64,000 nucleotides of DNA from Chondrilla cf. caribensis (Eukaryota > Porifera > Demospongiae > Chondrillida > Chondrillidae). Of this stretch, positions 59,626-64,000 are shown piece by piece. The DNA lies in assembly GCA_964020155.1 (NCBI GenBank), contig OZ026568.1, positions 2,383,820 through 2,447,819 on the forward strand, read 5' to 3'. A program made the translations under genes and the position numbers. Below the pieces are notes generated by a model. The model worked only from the letters and a program-made list of their open reading frames with translations. It searched no databases and was not told the DNA's origin. Positions within the stretch are counted from its first letter, which is position 1, and every line of letters starts with the position of its first letter.

Positions 59626-62481
59626 CTTATAGCTGCTGCTGTCCTGCTCGGTTCTCTCTATTGTATTCTGGGGGTACTTCTATCCCATCTGTCTCCTTCA
59701 CATCATTGTCAACAATGACATCCTCCAAAGAGTGCTGAGATCTGTCACCAAGAATTGTGAGTACAAAACGGGTTCACATGCACCACCTTGATATGTGAGT
59801 TGGGGGGAACCAGGTAATTCTTGAGCGATCACGTAGCAGTAAAAATAGATTGAAAAGAAATTGAATTGAAATGGTTGGTTGAAATGTAAGACATTTCGAC
59901 CATGAAGGTCTTTGTCAGTTATAATACGTAAATACTGGTTTCCCCCTATCTACACCGTAGCAATCATGAGCCTCTACCAAAGTATTGATATGTGATGTAC
60001 CTGAATTAATTACATAGTTACTTTAAATAAAATTTGACAAACCAATTTGATACGTTTTTGAGGTTCAAATTTGTGGCTATGCCACAAGTTTAATAATGGG
60101 GGAAGCTGAGTAATTCTTGAGCGAATATGTAGCAGTGAAATAGATTGAAATGGTTGGTTAAAATGTAAGACATTTCGAACACGCAGGTCTTCGTCTAGGT
60201 CCAGGTCTTTGTCAGTATTGTAACTTCTTGAATACACTTACATACATAAACACATACACATAATACATGCTCAATCTCATTCCACAGGGAAGTCACTTTT
60301 ATGGGTGCTAGCACTTGGATTGATAGTACTGTACATTTATGGTGCAATAGCCTATGCTGGTTATCAAAACTACTTTGATGATCCAGAATCCAGCTCTCAC
60401 TGTAAAACACTATTCCAGTGTGTAATATCAGTGATGCGCTTGGGACTGATCATGGGAGGTGGCTTAGTGACAGTAAGTGATTGATGTTATTAAGTGTATC
60501 CTTGCCCATATTATTGCCAAGCATTGGTATCATAATAACAGTGCTAAAATAGGTTTTGGATATGATAGGCCATTTTCTGAGTAAAATCAATTTGATTTGG
60601 AAGTTCAATAAAATTTGGTATTTACCTAGTAATAAGGTTTAGAGTCCAAAAATACCAATCAATAGCATCATGTGGTGAGGGATCTTTCTGCTTAATTAAT
60701 AACTGTGCACAACAACTACCCATGTACATATTGTAATCTTTATTTGCCTTACATTCTGTTTGGATATGACTTCAAGCTTAAGCTTCAAATATTAGCATCA
60801 GCCATCTTGTTCAGACAAGATGGCCAACCTGATTCTCAAATGTCCAACCCACAGTTTTTTTGGTCAGAAAATGACAAATGTTTGACTGTTATTTTCAGCT
60901 CTGTAGTATTATTATAAGTCCTAGCAGTGTACATCTACACAATATTTAATATTACGCCCGTATGGTACATACAATATTATGCAATTTTAATTTCTATTCA
61001 GATATATCAAAAATATTTGGATGTTAAGACATGGGCACAAGGAGGGTATGGCATATTATCATCAAGTGTCCATGCATTCTTGTCAAGTATAACATCTATT
61101 GATATCATAATCAGTCAAAAATTGGCAACTTTAATTTAATATGCAATGGTCTAGGCATAACATTATAAAATTGCTGTACTATGTTGCCATTTCTATGGCA
61201 ACAGATCAACAGATGCTGTATAATGTTATTATGTGTCTTTGTCCTTATTACCACCAAGCAGTGGAAACATAGTATACTACAGTAATACTGAGTACTGTAT
61301 GCGTCTGTGTCCTAAAAATCACTGAGCATTAGAATCATAATAATGTAAAGCCAAGCAGTTCGCATCTGTCCATGGTCTATGACTGTTGACTTTTTCGTTA
61401 TGATCCCACTCAACCAAGCTCCTTTAACTTTGCAATAGTATGCTACAGTATTTGACAAATGATTCAATTCTTCACAGAATAATGATTTTGCGTTCAAAGA
61501 TGAGCTCCTTGTTGGAAATTTTCAACTCTACATACCAAGAACAATTCTAGACGTTTCCTTCTTCGTCATTGTGACGACAGTTGGTTTGGGAATTGTATTT
61601 GGGATTATTGTGGACACATTCAGTGAATTGAGAAATGAAAGAGTAAGAAATGATTGTAAAATTGCATGCATACTGTGATCCCCTATACATTTCTGACCTA
61701 ACCCATCATTTTTGTCCATTCCTGTGTACAGTACAAAGCAGAAGAGGACATGAAGGACCTTTGCTTCATCTGTAACCTTCCATCACACGAGTTTGATCGT
61801 CGTTCTGCAGTATGTATGGCATATACTAACATAATAATACATGATTTATTTCACTAATGAAGTGGTAATTCTTGTTGTTATTGTTCACATGTGCACAAAC
61901 ATTGTGGCTGGTCTCTAGTGATTGTCCTCTATACTAGGGATTCAAGCATCACATTGAACATGATCATAACATGTGGAACTATATCTACTTCTCACTTGGG
62001 CTGGACAGAATCCATCCCAATGACCAGAATGCCATTGAACTTTATGTCTACCAGCAAGTGAGAATCCAGTTCTGCTGCTGCTACTACTACTCATGCATGT
62101 GTGTAATAGACATCTTCCTATATAATTGTAGATTAAGAAGAAATCTCCTCGGTTCTTCCCTATTCTGAGGGCTCGCTGCTTAAGGCACGAGGATGACAAA
62201 ACTGAGCTCCAGCTGGAGCGCTTGGAGGCCAAAATGCAGAAGATTATGGACAGATTCGAGAATGAGGTGTGATGCCATATTGCATGTGTGTGTCAGTGTA
62301 ACTTGTGTCCATGCATGTCCATTTTACCAGTAAAAAGTAGAAGTAAGAATTGCACTTGTGTATTCTAAAAGTGCCATATGAACTCATATCTACCATTTAG
62401 GAGAAGGCATTGGCCAAGCAGCAGTTCTTGAAAGAACAAGAAGAGTGGGAGCAATTACAAGCTGACCACACTGCAAAATAG
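29801..62481 (+). CDS. ITPR: IP3 receptor-type calcium channel, copy B (complete)
   Basis: Full-length paralogue of copy A, in the same orientation and 682 bp downstream of its stop. The exons listed in the entries below give about 2,645 residues, close to the 2,650-2,750 usual for IP3 receptors. I chose the start at 29801 because it is the first ATG in frame with the suppressor domain ([19 protein letters not shown], matching LHIGDICSLYAEG). The stop TAG is at 62479-62481. Domains by residue: suppressor plus first MIR region 1-266, second beta-trefoil 267-458, helical IP3-binding part about 459-590, solenoid to about 2190, channel about 2240-2510 with filter at 2448-2453, zinc-binding motif about 2519-2544, coiled coil to the end. 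There are two internally duplicated exons (35438-35755 and 58524-59326). All junctions are GT-AG by eye and no frame is broken. Confidence 0.95.
34291..34425. mobile_element. Palindromic MITE with 8-bp target duplication (hAT-like)
   Basis: Arms carrying CAGACCCACTTCTCACCTCC and its reverse complement GGAGGTGAGAGGTGGGTCTG flank a short centre containing TGACGTCA. GTAGCCCA occurs immediately outside both ends (34283-34290 and 34426-34433), an 8-bp direct repeat typical of hAT-superfamily insertions. It lies in intron 34179-34663 of copy B, whose copy A equivalent is outside the window. Class assignment rests on the duplication length only. Confidence 0.7.
34879..38191 (+). CDS. Copy B: IP3-binding core helical part (with a duplicated small exon)
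   Basis: Exons 34879-34953, then 35438-35497 (20 residues) and its tandem copy 35705-35755 (17 residues), 35920-36000, 36766-36939, 37299-37354, 37497-37578, 37684-37753, 37868-37905 and 38072-38191. Ligand-contact positions read [12 protein letters not shown] and [12 protein letters not shown], as in copy A. The two copies of the small exon are both whole-codon in length, so either, both or neither could be spliced in without a frame change. Relative to copy A, exon 37497-37578 is 6 bp longer. Confidence 0.9.
35307..35820 (+). repeat. Tandem duplication of about 262 bp containing a coding exon
   Basis: Unit 1 (35307-35562) and unit 2 (35569-35820) both start TAGTCTTCTATCCCAGCAGC and both end GAACTGAAAACGGTATTTAC. 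Each contains the whole small exon with its acceptor and donor. Unit 2 has a 9-bp in-frame deletion in the exon. Copy A has one such exon (420-473), so the duplication is specific to B. Confidence 0.88.
39128..44096 (+). CDS. Copy B: solenoid region, RIH-type repeats (12 exons)
   Basis: Exons 39128-39211, 39358-39393, 39454-39550, 40490-40548, 41173-41355, 41446-41566, 41660-41741, 41859-41913, 42054-42245, 42677-42738, 43421-43529 and 43989-44096. These are in the same order as 4836-9709 of copy A, with identical lengths except 43421-43529, which is 6 bp shorter at its 5' end. The intron 39551-40489 is longer than in A because of the composite insertion at 39590-40306. Substitutions concentrate in the polar linker exon 42054-42245 and at the 3' end of 42677-42738. 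Confidence 0.9.
39590..39708. mobile_element. Fold-back element with 35-bp arms
   Basis: TAGTTGTACCACCTTTCAGC at the left and GCTGAAAGGTGGTACAACTA at the right are exact reverse complements and continue as an inverted repeat through GGGTACATGGGAA. The centre (39636-39653) is the palindrome-like CGAGGGCGGAGCCCGAGG. It lies inside intron 39551-40489 of copy B and directly abuts the next element. Confidence 0.75.
39710..40306. mobile_element. Unclassified insertion, about 600 bp, with 12-bp inverted ends
   Basis: Bounded by CTTGTATCCCAG (39710-39721) and CTGGGATACAAG (40295-40306). It is GC-richer than its surroundings. It contains short coding-like frames on the + strand (for example one with [19 protein letters not shown] ending near 40167) and a hairpin at about 40210-40255 (CCTGTGAATAGG arms). 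I do not recognise the protein. Copy A keeps a sequence like the right border (CCTTTGATC...GGATACAAG, about 5596-5623), so A may have lost most of the element. Confidence 0.45.
44395..44660 (-). mobile_element. Retroposon-like 3' tail with ATACC repeats
   Basis: On the - strand the sequence GGAGCCTTAGTAGTAGCCCA leads into AATAATGATACC and then ATACCATACC repeats (44481-44500 on the + strand). About 50 bp ending GGAAACAAACATTCACTTCC TGAAT recur on both sides (44429-44480 and 44602-44657), as a long target duplication would. A related tail is at 49115-49180. A TTAA-rich tract lies at 44392-44421. The class (SINE or non-LTR retrotransposon) cannot be fixed by eye. Confidence 0.4.
45193..50037 (+). 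CDS. Copy B: central solenoid region (11 exons)
   Basis: Exons 45193-45329, 45407-45474, 45549-45681, 45756-45852, 46680-46820, 47058-47176, 47636-47786, 48194-48318, 48683-48829, 49342-49426 and 49954-50037. Exon 45549-45681 is 15 bp shorter than its copy A partner and reads [14 protein letters not shown] where A has KFDNRSDTSADETQVMIEN. The flanking exons 45407-45474 and 45756-45852 are almost identical to A. Intron 45853-46679 carries a TG-rich tract; intron 44097-45192 carries a retroposon-like piece. Confidence 0.9.
46166..46315. repeat. TG/CG-variant microsatellite
   Basis: TG repeats with TGCG interruptions lie in intron 45853-46679 of copy B. The A intron (11133-11288) lacks this expansion. 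Both introns begin with a short GTGTGGGTGTG/CATTCCCTGTGTG minisatellite (11140-11245 and 45870-46000). Confidence 0.8.
49020..49182 (+). repeat. TTTA-rich tract and retroposon-like tail ending in GATACCT repeats
   Basis: An ATTATTTATT-rich tract is followed by GGGAACCCTTGTAGTATGGC and AATAATGATACCTGATACCT. The end matches, in the opposite orientation, the tail at 44481-44555. It lies in intron 48830-49341 of copy B. Confidence 0.4.
50515..56967 (+). CDS. Copy B: distal solenoid and RIH-associated domain (19 exons)
   Basis: Exons 50515-50637, 50849-50911, 51480-51621, 51798-51894, 52251-52313, 52417-52495, 53452-53531, 53627-53693, 54098-54193, 54281-54375, 54697-54748, 54867-54902, 54986-55231, 55301-55450, 55850-55951, 56064-56147, 56241-56321, 56527-56638 and 56834-56967. 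Exon 52251-52313 is 3 bp longer and 56834-56967 is 21 bp shorter than in copy A; both changes keep the frame. The acidic tract in 54986-55231 ([16 protein letters not shown]) is kept. Intron 52496-53451 (956 bp) shows no recognisable element. Confidence 0.9.
56148..56174. repeat. Short TG microsatellite
   Basis: It starts at the donor of exon 56064-56147, in the same place as the longer tract at 23122 in copy A. Confidence 0.6.
57063..62481 (+). CDS. Copy B: channel domain, pore, zinc-finger motif and C-terminal coiled coil
   Basis: Exons 57063-57185, 57575-57621, 57741-57842, 58253-58456, then 58524-58590 or its duplicate 59260-59326, 59633-59756, 60288-60472, 61478-61642, 61732-61809, 61938-62057, 62132-62266 and 62401-62481. 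The pore reads LIMGGGLVT as in copy A, so the change predates the duplication or has been homogenised. S6 keeps [12 protein letters not shown]. The zinc-binding Cys pair is at about residues 2519 and 2522, and His residues at about 2539 and 2544 precede NMW. The tail is a charged helix ending in Lys. The alternative 67-bp exons code for [19 protein letters not shown] and [19 protein letters not shown] versions of the segment leading into S4. Confidence 0.93.
58524..59625 (+). repeat. Tandem duplication containing a 67-bp coding exon and CA tracts
   Basis: Unit 1 (58524 to about 59250) and unit 2 (59260 to about 59625) each hold the 67-bp exon, the same following intron sequence (TTGTTGGTGTGA, CTCTGCACTTAGTCTTAGAC, CAGTTTTTGCCACCAGTCAG) and a CA microsatellite. 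The CA tract of unit 1 has grown to about 400 bp (58838-59250). Copy A has one unit (26944-27263). Confidence 0.88.
59805..60225. repeat. Pair of about 110-bp direct repeats
   Basis: 59810-59920 and 60103-60222 share GTAATTCTTGAGCGA, GTAGCAGT, GAAATGGTTGGTT and ATGTAAGACATTTCGA followed by AGGTCTTTGTCAGT. Read on the - strand, the right copy has a short open frame with [18 protein letters not shown]. It is probably part of a dispersed repeat. It lies in intron 59757-60287, which is longer than in copy A. Confidence 0.5.
60473..61477. other. Long intron of copy B, unidentified extra sequence
   Basis: 1,005 bp against 260 bp in copy A (27866-28125). The outer parts match A. The middle, about 60540-61250, is extra; it includes a short hairpin (GCCATCTTGTTCAGACAAGATGGC-type, near 60801-60824) but no ends or coding frame that I recognise. 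Confidence 0.5.
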
Positions 62482-63147
62482 TGCGGTAGCATTTGCCTTT
62501 CGTAGTAGATTTAGCCAGTAGATTTCTTAGATGTGTAACATGCTAGGAACATGTAGGACAAGGAAAATAGAAAACTTAACCTTTGATATATTCTATAGTG
62601 TAATGGAATTATTTGATATAGTTTTAGCATACAGCATAAGAACCATCCGTTATATTATTGATTTTGGTACATACAATGTAATAATTATTAGTGTTATACT
62701 CTGGTCTGATTGTACCATCCTCTTCCAGACCCTCGTCTGAGTCGTGTGTGTATGATGAAGTTGAAAGCTTATACTTGCATGCTTCAATTTGGGCCTTATT
62801 GAGAAACATAATATTTTATGTGTTCCATTCCAAGTTGACCCCCTGTATCAAATTGACTCTGACCATAGCTCTGATACTACTCAAGGACCTGCTATAAACG
62901 CAAGTAATCCTATGTAACCTTACCGTAGATTATCTGTGATCTAACGCATGGTGGAGCTTGTTTGCCCAAGGCCTGGTACCAACTACAACCGACAGGCGTT
63001 TACAACGGGCGCTACTGAGTGTAGGCGTCAATTTGGTGCAGGGGGGTCTCGCGTAGCCAGCCTCGCTCTAAAAGGGGTAACTAGAAATGCGTAAAGAAAT
63101 AGCTATAGCCGATCTGTGTCGTCTAAAGATGGGATGACAGGCGTATA

Positions 63148-63244
63148 ATGTCCAGTGAAAGAGAGATTATCGTGGAGTTATCTTTTAGTAGGTACACTAT
63201 AGTGCCGAATGATAATGGAGAGGATGCCGAAAGGGAATTTGCCG
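63148..63244 (+). CDS. Possible first exon of another gene (hypothetical)
   Basis: The ATG at 63148 opens a 32-residue frame (start MSSEREIIVELSFSRYTIVP, ending ...EDAEREFA) followed by a possible donor G|GTATTT at 63244-63245. It comes just after a locally CpG-rich stretch (about 62895-63150) similar in feel to the start of copy B. It does not match the first exon of copy B and I do not recognise a family. It could equally be chance. Confidence 0.2.
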
Positions 63245-63284
63245 GTATTTTATTCTACCATAGATTCTATGATTATACTCTATA

Positions 63285-63469
63285 CAGTGGGACCTCTCTA
63301 TTACTAAGTAAACCTCTGAATAGCAGAAACCTCTATAATAAGGACACCATTCTGTGTCCCAGTATAGTACTGTAGTGTATTAAGTGACCCGGGCTCAGAA
63401 TTGAGGAAACCTCTGTAATAAGGACTAAAATCAAGGTCCCAAAGTGTTCATAATAGAGAGGTTCTGCTG
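63285..63469. mobile_element. Pogo-like MITE, sibling of 15546-15722
   Basis: Starts CAGTGGGACCTCTCTATTAC and ends CATAATAGAGAGGTTCTGCTG, with TA on both sides (63283-63284, 63470-63471). 185 bp. Internal AACCTCTGAATAG/AACCTCTATAATAAGG motifs match the MITE at 15546-15722. Confidence 0.75.
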
Positions 63470-63549
63470 TATTTCGTTAATCAAGTGTCATGTTCGGATA
63501 TCTGTCCCAAAGATATAGCATGCCAGCTGTGTGTGCATGTGTGTACATA

Positions 63550-63552
<3 letters not shown>

Positions 63553-63639
<87 letters not shown>

Positions 63640-63683
63640 CTTGTACGTGGTGTGGTGTATATGTGTATTGTGCATGTACATGC

Positions 63684-63745
<62 letters not shown>
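63553..63745. repeat. Two TG microsatellites
   Basis: Pure TG tracts at 63553-63638 and 63687-63744, separated by about 50 bp (AGCTTGTACGTGGTGTGGTG). Frames through them are repeat artefacts. Confidence 0.9.
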
Positions 63746-63746
<1 letters not shown>

Positions 63747-64000
63747 AAGTTGATAAGTAAGGAAGATTAGTTGGCCATCCAGCATAACCTGTCGATTTTA
63801 GTTTCCTCAGTGATGTGAGTTTCCTACTCAATGTGTTGTGGAGTATCCTGTACAGTTGGATATCGGAAATTGAAAAGAGCATTTAGCTGCATGGTCATGT
63901 TGAATTACCTTTTCACAATTTTTGAGATTCCAAACCTTCAGTGCTGCCCACCATGCACACGTACTGTATAATTTGGATTCATCTCTGCAAGAATCTCATT

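Larger units (their letters stand above)
62482..64000. other. Downstream flank of copy B
   Basis: Presumed 3' UTR of copy B (no clear AATAAA seen), a CpG-richer patch from about 62895 to 63150, a possible first exon, a pogo-like MITE and two TG microsatellites. Nothing else is supported. Confidence 0.5.

Noticed and set aside
63477..63882. 133-residue frame on the minus strand
   Set aside because: It is dominated by TG repeats; no domain or start context.
1..64000. CRISPR arrays, bacterial operons, rRNA or tRNA genes
   Set aside because: The repeats are micro- or minisatellites without spacer structure, the genes are intron-rich, and I saw no tRNA or rRNA signature.
1..64000. Ryanodine receptor instead of IP3 receptor
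   Set aside because: Total length is about 2,650 residues rather than 5,000, and no SPRY or RyR repeats are present. The C-terminal CFIC/HNMW motif and the layout fit IP3R.

Overview
This is eukaryotic nuclear DNA: AT-rich, with many short GT-AG introns, CA/TG microsatellites and short TA-flanked DNA transposons. The coding content is two head-to-tail copies, both on the + strand, of one very large multi-exon gene for an inositol 1,4,5-trisphosphate receptor (IP3R/ITPR)-type calcium-release channel. An invertebrate animal fits best. I lean to a sponge-like early-branching metazoan because the channel is clearly IP3R but divergent; this is only an impression.

Copy A (1-29118) has lost its 5' end to the window edge. 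The first 419 bases are intron, and 62 exons follow, coding for about 2,171 residues to a stop at 29118. Copy B (29801-62481) is complete: about 2,645 residues with an N-terminal suppressor/MIR region, IP3-binding core, long helical solenoid, RIH-associated region, six-helix channel with pore, a C2H2 zinc-finger-like motif and a C-terminal coiled coil. I traced nearly every exon in both copies by matching them to each other and to the known family order, and reading phases close exactly. Only 682 bp separate the copies. That gap holds a TATA box and a perfect GTCACGTGAC palindrome.

The two proteins are very similar, but introns differ widely in length, mostly from insertions after the duplication. 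Intron 31 of A holds an apparently intact pogo/Tigger-type transposon (15906-17830, 25-bp perfect terminal inverted repeats, 518-residue DDD transposase) next to a small related MITE. Other introns hold TA-flanked MITEs, fold-back elements, a hAT-like MITE with an 8-bp target duplication, retroposon-like tails, minisatellites and long CA/TG tracts.

Main points of interest: (1) the pore motif in both copies reads GGGLVT instead of the usual GGGVGD; (2) the IP3-binding site is only partly conserved; (3) copy B has two internally duplicated exons, one of which (67 bp) would shift the frame if both copies were included, predicting mutually exclusive splicing next to S4; (4) identity between the copies is patchy, as expected from gene conversion; (5) a possible promoter and first exon of another gene lie at the right end (about 62900-63244).
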